Source of the DNA: Trichomonas vaginalis G3
Lineage: Eukaryota; Parabasalia; Trichomonadida; Trichomonadidae
Length of the DNA: 64,000 nt
NCBI RefSeq assembly: GCF_026262505.1
Contig: NC_067207.1
Location: 20,304,082 to 20,368,081 of the forward strand
Reading direction: 5' to 3'
Shown here piece by piece: positions 52,480 to 62,210 of the stretch; position 1 is the first letter of the stretch; every line of letters begins with the position of its first letter. The position numbers were made by a program, and so were the translations under genes. The notes below the pieces were generated by a model. The model saw only the letters and a program-made list of their open reading frames with translations. It made no database searches and was not told the origin of the DNA.

Positions 52480-54430
52480 CTTCTAAACTTTCTTTTCTTT
52501 CTTTTCTCTCTTCTTCTTCTTCTCTGGTGGAGTTATGTCAAATTTGGCGCAACCATATTTATGTAAAAGTTCTTTGTCCTTTAATAGCTCTTCTATTCTG
52601 TTTTCTATTTCATCTTCAAGAACAGCGCATGTGTCTTCTTTGCATTCTAAGAACTCTTTGTTGGACTTCATCTTTCCAATCGGCGTCATCTCTGTCAACA
52701 AGTTCTGTCATTGAACAATTTTAAGACTTCTCTGCTAATGTTTTATGGTTCTTGTCTATTTCCAGAAACAGAACTTTAGACCAAATTACCCTTTCTTGTT
52801 TACACTATGTAAGATTTTAGGTCGACAGATGTTTAGAGTCAAAAAAGCTTGTCTCGAATTAGATAGCGAAATCGCTAAGACCATTTTCAAAAAGATAAAA
52901 ATTTTAATTTTCTATAATATTATGTTTAGAAAAAAAGTTTGCTGAAACATTGAACAAGAAATTTGAGCATGTTTTAAAAAGAACAAGAGGAGTTAGAAAA
53001 TGCTCAGATAAAACCATAATGACAAGTTCTTATTTGCTCAGAATGGTATACACAGGTCTAATTGCACCACCTGGTCGGTAAGGACTTTTCACTATCTAAA
53101 ATGGCTGCACAACAACAAGAATAGATGAAAAGAACCCATTCTAATGAGTTATAGTTGTCATTTGTAGTACTTCTGGTCAATTTGACCAAACGTCAATTCG
53201 TTCAACGGAATTATAAGAAAGTCTAAGTTAGTGTATAAAGGCATATGATTGTTAGATTTGGATAAAGAAGTACCAAAGAAGTGGTTTTCTGAGTCATATG
53301 CTATAAATGAGTATGTCACATTCCGATAGTTTAAAGACCCAAATAGGAATGTCAGAGAATATTAGAGAAAAACCACTTTCAAAAACAAACAGAAGAGATA
53401 GAATAATTTCGAAGAAATTGCAATCTTTCGATTGGAAGCCTTAACCCTCGACAGATGTTCTTCTTATCTTAGAGATTTCGCCTCTCATCCTTTGTTAAAG
53501 AACAGAGAACAAAGCCATGTGTCGAATTCTTAAAAGCTCAGGCACTTTTAACATCTCTGTTGTCATTTGTGTATCAGAAGCAAAGAGTTTTAGTAGGAAT
53601 GTAAAGAGAATACTACTTACTGAGCATTATACTTTTCCTGGTTGTCCGAAGACGATTTCAATGGACCTTTATGAAGAAGTCCATGGCAGGTAATTTTGGA
53701 CAGACATGAAGCTATGGGAGGAGTACAAAGTCCATACAAGACCCTCATATCTTCTTTCAGAATTAAATATCCTCGCGAACAAAGTTCAAATTGTAAAAAG
53801 TCAATAAAAGATAAATGGTTATTTACGTCTGCTTGTTTGAAGTTGTAAAATATATCTGTTATTTTTTCACGATTTTCATAGGAATTCAAATAAAAATTAT
53901 ATTTTAGGGTAGATGGGTATATCTACCCGTTTTCTCTCATTTTCTACCCATTGGTCTCTTACTGAAAAAGTACTGTTCCATATGCCATTTCTCAGAATAT
54001 TTACCTCAGAATTCCGCAAAATATATTTTATGGGTAGTGGTATATCTAACCCGATTCAACCTCATTTTCTACCCCAGATATTTTATAAGCGTTTTACATG
54101 GTAAACATGTTGATTCGTGAAATTCTAAACATTCTCCGTAGCTTCCTATTTCTTTCTGTATACATCGAATGTTGTTAACAAGTGCGAAGGTTTCTTTATA
54201 CTTATTTCTTGACATCTGAAAGAAAGGAAATCGTCAGCTGTTGGATAGTTTTTTTGTTTAGAATGTCACATGCATGTTTATCTTCTCGGTTCTCTGCCTC
54301 CCTCTTTAAGTACGAGCAATAGTCCGTTTCATCATACGTTCTTATTCTTTTGACGGAGTAGTTATATTTCCTCATTGCTGCTTTACATTTTTCGAACATT
54401 AGTGGGTTCATTTTAGATATGTACATTGGA
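52480..54430 (-). pseudogene. Minus-strand gene remnants of the Polinton-like element
   Basis: Several short readings with protein character, for example a Lys/Glu-rich piece around 52483-52701 and helical pieces around 53617-53889 and 54202-54426. They are convergent to the plus-strand module. Heavily broken; I cannot assign polymerase, integrase, protease or ATPase to any of them. Confidence 0.4.
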
Positions 54431-55119
54431 AATCTTCCTGCTATATGCTAAGTCTCAATTGGGCTCCTTTAACCTCAAAAGTTGCGGGTTTGACTTGTTC
54501 ATTCACTATCTTCCTCTTCTATCTTTATCTCTTATCTGCAATACATATTTGCAAACTAACGAAACAAAGTATGTCGTAGGTCCTTAATTCTTCAGATTTA
54601 TAATAGATGGTCAGAGATGTTATCTTATATACATAGTCGAATCTTGTGTCCGATGACTTTGTTGGTTGCATGAAATCAAGAAAGCTCATCATTTAACTTT
54701 CGTATGAACTTCTTTATTTCTACTGAGTCAGTTGTTTGACTTCTATTTACAATCGACATTCTGGAAATAGTAGCTTTTGTTGTTTGTATTCAGGAAGTTT
54801 AGGGTTGATGGTATATATCTGCAATTTAACCATAAGATATGTTCATTTTGTTTTCATCTTTTCGCACTACAGTCTAAACGTACTTGTTAAAAAGTTCTTG
54901 CTTTAATTCTTCTCGGATGTCTTTTTCGAAAGTCATATGAATAGAAGGAATGAAGCTTTCATTCTCTACTAAATTGAGATGGTATCATGACTAACGAGAT
55001 TGGTGCTTGTTGTTGCTAACGTTCTTAAATAAAAAAATAAAAAAATATTTTTTTTAAAAAACCAACATTTATTTTTTATGTTCTTTTATGTGTCTTCTGT
55101 GAAAGGTCAAAAAATTTCA

Positions 55120-55320
55120 AGAGTTTGTGTGTTTTCTAGATGGTAGAAAAGAGGGTAGAAAACGGGTAGATATACCTTCTACCTAAAATATATTTTTATT
55201 GAATTCAGCACAAAATTAAGAGTTTTTTGTGTGTTTTCTAGCGGGTAGAAAAGAGGGTAGAAAACGGGGTAGATATACCCTTCTACCTAAAATATTTTTT
55301 GGGGTAAAAAGTTCAAATTG
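55120..55320 (-). repeat. Right-side GGGTAGA-type repeat blocks of the Polinton-like element
   Basis: Two tandem blocks (TGTGTTTTCTAG, GGTAGAAAAGAGGGTAGAAA, GATATAC, CTTCTACC, TAAAATATATTTTT), in inverse orientation to the blocks at 43.3 kb. Another plus-oriented pair is at about 53905-54075. Confidence 0.7.
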
Positions 55321-55713
55321 TACACAGTAAGCTTGAAAAATCTAAGTGTTAGTCTTAGTAAGATGGTAGCTTCTTAAGCATATGCCGTCCTTGAGTTTTA
55401 TGTACGTGAAGAGAGTAAATGAAATTCAATTACGAAGTACAATTCATGACAACTAAGGCTTCAACTATTTTTGTCTTTTGCAGAAGGTACTTTCTCTTCT
55501 CTTTCAATGGTTCGGCAGAATATACTACTCATAGAAATGGCCCAAAACGGTTTATAGAAAGTGTATTTTTTAATGTCGAAGATCGAAGTGCAACACTTCC
55601 AAAATACGACGACTAGAAGAGCAGCATGGATATCTTCTTGCAATTTTTGAGTCTCGTAACTTGAAAATCTGAAGAATCGAACAGAGATTGGAGAAATTGC
55701 CCCATCCATACTA

Positions 55714-55813
55714 NNNNNNNNNNNNNNNNNNNNNNNNNNNNNNNNNNNNNNNNNNNNNNNNNNNNNNNNNNNNNNNNNNNNNNNNNNNNNNNNNNNNNNN
55801 NNNNNNNNNNNNN
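55714..55813. other. Assembly gap of exactly 100 N
   Basis: A run of 100 N, a standard unknown-size scaffold gap. It separates the Polinton-like remnant from the 5S array, so sequence of unknown length is missing here. Confidence 0.98.
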
Positions 55814-55827
55814 ACAATCCCCTCTTC

Positions 55828-55960
55828 GAACCCCCGGCCCACCACCCGCGCTTGGCAAACATCCCCAGCCCTCACTCCCGAACCTGGACAATTAAGCAGT
55901 CGCGGGCCACATCCAGTACGGCTTGGGCGACTTCCCGGGAACGTTGCGGTGCTTGCTTTC
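55828..55960 (+). rRNA. 5S rRNA, copy 1 (most divergent, next to gap)
   Basis: Recognisable 5S (GGACAATTAAGCAGTCGCGG region), but with many extra bases, which look like uncorrected sequencing errors at a contig end. Confidence 0.75.
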
Positions 55961-56187
55961 TTTTCCTTTTTGCGCGGTGCAGGGCTATTGCCCTCGCACC
56001 AAATACTACACACTCTACAACCTAATTGTTTGTTTCCCTGCTAAAACTCTTATATGTTGAAGATAATTTTATAATTTTAATTATATTTTATTAAAAAATG
56101 AAAATTTTCAATAGCAGAGACTCCCTCCGCTGGAGGAAAATTGAGAGGGTAATGTAGTGTGAATAGTGTGTGACGAACAATCCTTTC

Positions 56188-56305
56188 GAAGCGGCCACAC
56201 CGGCTGGCAACATCCAGCTCCAATCCGAACCTGGAAATTAAGGTCAGCGCGGCCACATCAGTACTGGGCTGGGCGACTTCCCGGGAACGTGCGGTGCTGC
56301 TTACT
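56188..56305 (+). rRNA. 5S rRNA, copy 2
   Basis: 5S gene with small indels, including one near the internal promoter. Confidence 0.85.
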
Positions 56306-56521
56306 TTTTCCTTTTTGCGCGGTGCAGGGCTATTGCCCTGCACCAATACTACACTCTACACCTATGGTTGTCCCTGCTAAAACTCTTATATGTTGAGATA
56401 TTTTATAAATTTTATATTTTTTATTAAAAAATGAAAATTTTTCATAAGCGAGACTCCTCCGCTGGAGGAAATTGAGAAGTGGTAATGGTAGTGTGAATAG
56501 TGTGTGACGAACAATCCTTTC

Positions 56522-56639
56522 GAAGCGGCCACACCCGGCTGGCAACATCCAGCTCCACTCCGAACCTGGAAATTAAGCAGTCGCGGGCCACATCAGTACT
56601 GGGCTGGGCGACTTCCCGGAGACGTGCGGTGCTTGCTTC
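56522..56639 (+). rRNA. 5S rRNA, copy 3
   Basis: Gene nearly canonical, with a small change in the CCCGGAGAC segment; the spacer is divergent. Confidence 0.9.
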
Positions 56640-56860
56640 TTTTTCCTTTTTGCGCGCGTGCAGGGCTATTGCCCTGCACCAATACTACCACTCTACACCT
56701 ATGTTTGTCCCTGCTAAAACTCTTATATGTTGAGATATTTTATAAAATTTTATATTTTTTATTTAAAAAATGAAAATTTTTCATAAGCGAGACTCCCTCG
56801 CTGGAGGAAATTGAGAGTGTAATGGTAGTGTGAATAAGTTGTGTGACGAACAATCCTTTC

Positions 56861-56979
56861 GAAGCGGCCACACCCGGCTGGCAACATCCAGCTCCACTCC
56901 GAACCTGGAAATTAAGCAAGTCGCGGGCCACATCAGTACTGGGCTGGGCGACTTCCCGGGAACGTGCGGTGCTTGCTTC
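56861..56979 (+). rRNA. 5S rRNA, copy 4
   Basis: One extra A in the AAGCAAGTCGC segment; otherwise canonical. Confidence 0.9.
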
Positions 56980-57196
56980 TTTTTCCTTTTGCGCGTGCAG
57001 GGCTATTGCCCTGCACCAATACTACACTCTACAACCTATGTTTGTCCCTGCTAAAACTCTTATATGTTGAGATATTTTATAATAATTTATATTTTTTATT
57101 AAAAAATGAAAATTTTTCATAAGCGAGAACTCCCTCCGCTGGAGGAAATGAAGATGGTAATGGTAGTGTGAATAGTGTTGTACGAACAATCCTTTC

Positions 57197-57315
57197 GAAG
57201 CGGCCACACCCGGCTGGCAAAAATCCAGCTCCACTCCGAACCTGGAAATTAAGCAGTCGCGGGCCACATCAGTACTGGGCTGGGCGACTTCCCGGGAACG
57301 TGCGGTGCTTGCTTC
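57197..57315 (+). rRNA. 5S rRNA, copy 5
   Basis: Small change in the CTGGCAAAAATCCAG segment; otherwise canonical. Confidence 0.9.
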
Positions 57316-57533
57316 TTTTTCTTTTTGCGCGCGTGCAGGGCTATTGCCGCCCTGCACCAATACTACACTCTACAACTATGTTTGTCCCTGCTAAAACTCT
57401 TATATGTTGAGATATTTTATAATTTATATTTTTTATTAAAAAATGAAAATTTTTCATAAAGCAGACTCCCTCCGCTGGAGGAAATTGAGAGTGGTAATGG
57501 TAGTGTGAATAGTGTGTGACGAACAATCCTTTC

Positions 57534-57653
57534 GAAGCGGCCACACCCGGCTGGCAACATCAGCTCCACTCCGAACCTGGAAATTAAGCAGTCGCGGGCC
57601 AACATCAGTACTGGGGCTGCGGCGACTTCCCGGGAACGTGCGGTGCTTGCTTC
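57534..57653 (+). rRNA. 5S rRNA, copy 6
   Basis: Several single-base indels, including the GGGGCTGCGGCGAC segment. Confidence 0.88.
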
Positions 57654-57868
57654 TTTTTCCTTTTTGCGCGGTGCAGGGCTATTGCCCTGCACCAATACTA
57701 CACTCTACACCTATGTTTGTCCCTGCTAAAACTCTTATATGTTGAGATATTTTATAATTTTATATTTTTTATTAAAAAATGAAAATTTTTCATAAGCGAG
57801 ACTCCCTCCGCTGGAGGAAATTGAGAGTGTAATGTAGTGTGAATAGTGTGTGACGAACAATCCTTTTC

Positions 57869-57986
57869 GAAGCGGCCACACCCGGCTTGCAACATCCAGC
57901 TCCCACTCCGAAACCTGGAAATTAAGCAGTCGCGGGCCACATCAGTACTGGGCTGGCGACTTCCCGGGAACGTGCGGTGCTTGCTT
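57869..57986 (+). rRNA. 5S rRNA, copy 7
   Basis: Several single-base indels; last of the divergent copies. Confidence 0.88.
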
Positions 57987-58202
57987 CTTTTCCTTTTTGC
58001 GCGGTGCAGGGCTATTGCCCTGCACCAATACTACACTCTACACCTATGTTTGTCCCTGCTAAAACTCTTATATGTTGAGATATTTTATAATTTTATATTT
58101 TTTATTAAAAAATGAAAATTTTTCATAAGCGAGACTCCCTCCGCTGGAGGAAATTGAGAGTGGTAATGGTAGTGTGAATAGTGTGTGACGAACAATCCTT
58201 TC

Positions 58203-58320
58203 GAAGCGGCCACACCCGGCTGGCAACATCCAGCTCCACTCCGAACCTGGAAATTAAGCAGTCGCGGGCCACATCAGTACTGGGCTGGGCGACTTCCCGG
58301 GAACGTGCGGTGCTTGCTTC
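58203..58320 (+). rRNA. 5S rRNA, copy 8 (first canonical copy)
   Basis: 118 nt. The 5' GAAGC pairs with the 3' GCTTC as stem I. The internal Pol III control region is clear: box A AAGCAGTCGCGGGCC, then the intermediate element and box C AGTACTGGGCTGGGCGAC. Aligned to the eukaryotic 5S it keeps GGCCA.ACC, CTCCGAACCTGGAA and CCCGGGAA. The structural RNA of the large ribosomal subunit. T-runs follow directly as the terminator. Confidence 0.97.
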
Positions 58321-58332
58321 TTTTTCCTTTTT
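58321..58332 (+). terminator. Pol III terminator of 5S copy 8 (same in each unit)
   Basis: TTTTTCCTTTTT follows the 3' end of the 5S gene at once; runs of four or more T on the non-template strand end Pol III transcription. Confidence 0.8.
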
Positions 58333-58336
58333 GCGC

Positions 58337-58360
58337 GGTGCAGGGCTATTGCCCTGCACC
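58337..58360 (+). other. Perfect hairpin in the 5S spacer (same in each unit)
   Basis: GGTGCAGGGC-TATT-GCCCTGCACC: a 10-bp perfect stem with a 4-nt loop, starting 17 nt after the 5S gene and just past the T-runs. It is kept even in most of the divergent units. A second small stem CCTCC-GCT-GGAGG lies at 58138-58150, about 50 bp upstream of the gene. Confidence 0.8.
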
Positions 58361-58536
58361 AATACTACACTCTACACCTATGTTTGTCCCTGCTAAAACT
58401 CTTATATGTTGAGATATTTTATAATTTTATATTTTTTATTAAAAAATGAAAATTTTTCATAAGCGAGACTCCCTCCGCTGGAGGAAATTGAGAGTGGTAA
58501 TGGTAGTGTGAATAGTGTGTGACGAACAATCCTTTC

Positions 58537-58654
58537 GAAGCGGCCACACCCGGCTGGCAACATCCAGCTCCACTCCGAACCTGGAAATTAAGCAGTCGCG
58601 GGCCACATCAGTACTGGGCTGGGCGACTTCCCGGGAACGTGCGGTGCTTGCTTC
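58537..58654 (+). rRNA. 5S rRNA, copy 9
   Basis: Identical to copy 8, 334 bp downstream. Confidence 0.97.
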
Positions 58655-58870
58655 TTTTTCCTTTTTGCGCGGTGCAGGGCTATTGCCCTGCACCAATACT
58701 ACACTCTACACCTATGTTTGTCCCTGCTAAAACTCTTATATGTTGAGATATTTTATAATTTTATATTTTTTATTAAAAAATGAAAATTTTTCATAAGCGA
58801 GACTCCCTCCGCTGGAGGAAATTGAGAGTGGTAATGGTAGTGTGAATAGTGTGTGACGAACAATCCTTTC

Positions 58871-58988
58871 GAAGCGGCCACACCCGGCTGGCAACATCCA
58901 GCTCCACTCCGAACCTGGAAATTAAGCAGTCGCGGGCCACATCAGTACTGGGCTGGGCGACTTCCCGGGAACGTGCGGTGCTTGCTTC
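58871..58988 (+). rRNA. 5S rRNA, copy 10
   Basis: Identical to copy 8. Confidence 0.97.
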
Positions 58989-59204
58989 TTTTTCCTTTTT
59001 GCGCGGTGCAGGGCTATTGCCCTGCACCAATACTACACTCTACACCTATGTTTGTCCCTGCTAAAACTCTTATATGTTGAGATATTTTATAATTTTATAT
59101 TTTTTATTAAAAAATGAAAATTTTTCATAAGCGAGACTCCCTCCGCTGGAGGAAATTGAGAGTGGTAATGGTAGTGTGAATAGTGTGTGACGAACAATCC
59201 TTTC

Positions 59205-59322
59205 GAAGCGGCCACACCCGGCTGGCAACATCCAGCTCCACTCCGAACCTGGAAATTAAGCAGTCGCGGGCCACATCAGTACTGGGCTGGGCGACTTCCC
59301 GGGAACGTGCGGTGCTTGCTTC
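59205..59322 (+). rRNA. 5S rRNA, copy 11
   Basis: Identical to copy 8. Confidence 0.97.
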
Positions 59323-59538
59323 TTTTTCCTTTTTGCGCGGTGCAGGGCTATTGCCCTGCACCAATACTACACTCTACACCTATGTTTGTCCCTGCTAAAA
59401 CTCTTATATGTTGAGATATTTTATAATTTTATATTTTTTATTAAAAAATGAAAATTTTTCATAAGCGAGACTCCCTCCGCTGGAGGAAATTGAGAGTGGT
59501 AATGGTAGTGTGAATAGTGTGTGACGAACAATCCTTTC

Positions 59539-59656
59539 GAAGCGGCCACACCCGGCTGGCAACATCCAGCTCCACTCCGAACCTGGAAATTAAGCAGTCG
59601 CGGGCCACATCAGTACTGGGCTGGGCGACTTCCCGGGAACGTGCGGTGCTTGCTTC
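59539..59656 (+). rRNA. 5S rRNA, copy 12
   Basis: Identical to copy 8. Confidence 0.97.
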
Positions 59657-59872
59657 TTTTTCCTTTTTGCGCGGTGCAGGGCTATTGCCCTGCACCAATA
59701 CTACACTCTACACCTATGTTTGTCCCTGCTAAAACTCTTATATGTTGAGATATTTTATAATTTTATATTTTTTATTAAAAAATGAAAATTTTTCATAAGC
59801 GAGACTCCCTCCGCTGGAGGAAATTGAGAGTGGTAATGGTAGTGTGAATAGTGTGTGACGAACAATCCTTTC

Positions 59873-59990
59873 GAAGCGGCCACACCCGGCTGGCAACATC
59901 CAGCTCCACTCCGAACCTGGAAATTAAGCAGTCGCGGGCCACATCAGTACTGGGCTGGGCGACTTCCCGGGAACGTGCGGTGCTTGCTTC
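59873..59990 (+). rRNA. 5S rRNA, copy 13
   Basis: Identical to copy 8. Confidence 0.97.
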
Positions 59991-60206
59991 TTTTTCCTTT
60001 TTGCGCGGTGCAGGGCTATTGCCCTGCACCAATACTACACTCTACACCTATGTTTGTCCCTGCTAAAACTCTTATATGTTGAGATATTTTATAATTTTAT
60101 ATTTTTTATTAAAAAATGAAAATTTTTCATAAGCGAGACTCCCTCCGCTGGAGGAAATTGAGAGTGGTAATGGTAGTGTGAATAGTGTGTGACGAACAAT
60201 CCTTTC

Positions 60207-60324
60207 GAAGCGGCCACACCCGGCTGGCAACATCCAGCTCCACTCCGAACCTGGAAATTAAGCAGTCGCGGGCCACATCAGTACTGGGCTGGGCGACTTC
60301 CCGGGAACGTGCGGTGCTTGCTTC
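60207..60324 (+). rRNA. 5S rRNA, copy 14 (last complete copy)
   Basis: Identical to copy 8. Its spacer is complete; the next gene is cut after six nucleotides. Confidence 0.97.
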
Positions 60325-60556
60325 TTTTTCCTTTTTGCGCGGTGCAGGGCTATTGCCCTGCACCAATACTACACTCTACACCTATGTTTGTCCCTGCTAA
60401 AACTCTTATATGTTGAGATATTTTATAATTTTATATTTTTTATTAAAAAATGAAAATTTTTCATAAGCGAGACTCCCTCCGCTGGAGGAAATTGAGAGTG
60501 GTAATGGTAGTGTGAATAGTGTGTGACGAACAATCCTTTCGAAGCGATTTAGTTCC

Positions 60557-60642
60557 AAAATGCACGTTTAGAAAAAGACGATAACGATTAAATTACAAAA
60601 TCGATAACGATAACGATTAAATTACAAAATCGATAACGACCC
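60557..60642 (-). repeat. Right 86-bp terminal inverted repeat of the MULE-like element
   Basis: Exact reverse complement of 38728-38813. Only ATTTAGTTCC lies between the truncated 5S copy and this repeat. Confidence 0.92.
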
Positions 60643-60651
60643 GCAAGATTT
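60643..60651 (+). repeat. Right 9-bp target-site duplication (GCAAGATTT)
   Basis: Same 9-mer and orientation as 38719-38727, directly outside the right terminal repeat. Confidence 0.9.
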
Positions 60652-61565
60652 GGTTAGAATAAGGAAATTCCTATATCATAAGACAAAAATGCAATTGGAT
60701 AATCGGAAATCGGGGAAAATTGAAAGAGAAACTCTATAAAATGTTTTGTCTTTTGAAAAATTCAAGTTATAAAAAAAAGAATTATTTAAAAGATTTCTTA
60801 ATATTGATTTGATCTTTTAATGAAGTTTATGGCATTCCAAACGGGAACCGCGGTTGGTTACCATGGATTTCCGTCACCGGTGACATTTTAAAGATTTTTT
60901 AAGCCTTATAAAAAATGCTTTGTAAATCATTTTTTGTAAATCGGCAAATTTGGTAATTTTCTTCAACTAATAAATCTGCGAATAGCATTTATAATACAAG
61001 AAAATCTTTAAAATGCGTTTGATTCATTTTTGTATAATTTCATATAGGCACATATATTCTTCCGGACTTCCGTGATTTTACCGTAAAATCATTAGTTTAC
61101 ACCAATTTTCCGTATTTTGAATAGTTTACTGCACTTTTTCCGTAAAATTGAGTTACGGGAATCCGCAAAATTTTCCGGACCTCATTTTTTCATATAATAT
61201 AATAATAATATTTGATAAAAAGATATATTATTTATATTTTTGATTTTTGAATTACGGAAAAAGTGAATTGATAACTTGATTTTTTTATATGGTTAATTTT
61301 TCAAATGATATTATGAAGATCTAAAATATTAAAGTAAAAAATTGAATTACGGAAAAAGTGAGGTCAAAAGTGAAATAAATTTGCAGAAAATTTTCATTGA
61401 AATAAGCTTTATTTTTCATTATTAATAACAATGCAAAAAATATTTATCACGGGTTCAAAATTTAAAATTAAATATTTTAATAATTTACATCTTATTCTTT
61501 ATTTTATATTTAACCCGTGAAAATATCATTTAAAAATTGATATATTAAAAAGCTTTATTTTTATT
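60652..61565. other. AT-rich region with inverted TTACGGAAAAAGTGA-type words
   Basis: No gene. CACTTTTTCCGTAA at 61132-61145 faces two direct copies of GAATTACGGAAAAAGTGA at 61249-61266 and 61344-61361, with GACCTCA/TGAGGTC words nearby. This may be a small fold-back element of about 250 bp, but no target duplication was found. Confidence 0.4.
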
Positions 61566-62065
61566 ATGACTGCATGGGATCCTCATGTATATGATGAGTG
61601 GATTCCATTTAAGAAGACGAAATATCCACCAACTCCTGAAAAATTGGAAACAAAGTGTGGAAAAAAATGTTTCACTACGATCAGCTATTATGAGAATGAG
61701 CCTAATCAATCAGACAAAGGAAGGCTCTTTACATACTGTGCCGAATGTAGTGAAACATTAGTTCAAGGGCAGTTCGTGCGATGCATTAAAAAAGCAGGAA
61801 AAATGATTTTAAAGATCATAAGTGCAAATTTTTACTCCCAATGCCCAACTACGTTCCTGCTGAGCACCAAGTTGAGAATACTCAGCAAGCAGTTGGCTCT
61901 GGTAATGATCCTTCGTTAGAAGAGATCATTGCCAGGCTTATTGCGAGCCTAGATATAAGCCTTTATGCCACAATGAAGTTAGTTAGTATACAAGTCTTGG
62001 GTATGGTGGCACTGCGTTCCACCTTACCCAATACTTGTGAATTTGACACTTTACAAAACCGTTAA
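61566..62065 (+). pseudogene. Short GRF-type zinc-finger protein gene, looks broken once
   Basis: The first reading (61566 to about 61800) starts MTAWDPHVYDEWIPFKK and carries CGKKCFTTIS ... DKGRLFTYCAEC, which has the Cys, Cys, GR-x-F-x-x-C order of GRF zinc fingers. These bind nucleic acid and are found in some nucleases and topoisomerases. The continuing protein character (DHKCKFLLPMPNYVPAEH) lies in a second frame up to 62065, so the gene is probably broken once, by mutation or sequencing error. It lies between the giant element and a virus-like fragment, so it may be mobile-element cargo. Confidence 0.5.
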
Positions 62066-62210
62066 CGTATATTTTACAACATGAACGCAAAAACTAACTT
62101 AACCTTAAATATTTACAAAGCCGCCAACAATTTCACCTCACTAACGAACTCACTAATGTAAAAAATAAACGTTCTCACTATCGTTCTCACTAACAACTTC
62201 ACTAATGTTC

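Larger units (their letters stand above)
43216..55713 (+). mobile_element. Polinton-like virus-derived element (fossil, broken)
   Basis: A virus-like element of about 12 kb. The left part has repeat-rich DNA and a long structural-type gene, then a capsid-like region, an unassigned region and a superfamily 3 helicase region, all on the plus strand. Minus-strand remnants follow up to the assembly gap. Repeated GGGTAGAAGGGTATATCT-type blocks lie at both sides and between modules. The left third looks whole; the rest is broken, with roughly ten or more breaks that become denser toward the gap. Exact ends are not defined and no terminal repeat pair is certain. Age: probably not old, as the left genes are open; part of the decay may be low base quality near the contig end. 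Confidence 0.7.
55814..60546 (+). repeat. Tandem 5S rRNA gene array, 334-bp unit, 14 genes plus a 6-nt stub
   Basis: Units from 57,990 rightward are identical with a period of exactly 334 bp. Each has a ~118-nt 5S gene and a ~216-nt spacer holding T-runs, a perfect 10-bp-stem hairpin, and an AT-rich stretch before a CCTCC-GCT-GGAGG hairpin. The first seven units, next to the gap, differ by many small indels. The last unit breaks off after the first six nucleotides of the 5S gene (GAAGCG, 60541-60546), 10 bp before the right terminal repeat of the MULE-like element. Confidence 0.95.
38728..60642 (+). mobile_element. Giant Mutator-like (MULE) composite element carrying a 5S rRNA array, ~21.9 kb
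   Basis: Seen directly: identical 86-bp terminal inverted repeats (GGGTCGTTATCG ... at the left, ... CGATAACGACCC at the right) and a perfect 9-bp direct repeat outside them. Terminal repeats of this size with a 9-bp duplication are the hallmark of the Mutator superfamily, which is established in T. vaginalis. Content from left to right: hairpin arrays, a pogo-like transposon, a Polinton-like fossil, a 100-N gap and 14 5S rRNA genes. I see no MULE transposase, so it would be a non-autonomous, cargo-bearing element. The pogo and Polinton parts may be later insertions into it. The size is uncertain because of the gap. Confidence 0.8.

Noticed and set aside
55814-60420. Repeated 71-, 75- and 79-residue open frames every 334 bp
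   Set aside because: They lie on both strands of the 5S rRNA genes and spacers and have no protein character.
38814-60540. A MULE transposase within the giant element
   Set aside because: I looked for one in all listed frames and found none; the only transposase is pogo-like, so the element appears non-autonomous unless the gene lies in the gap.
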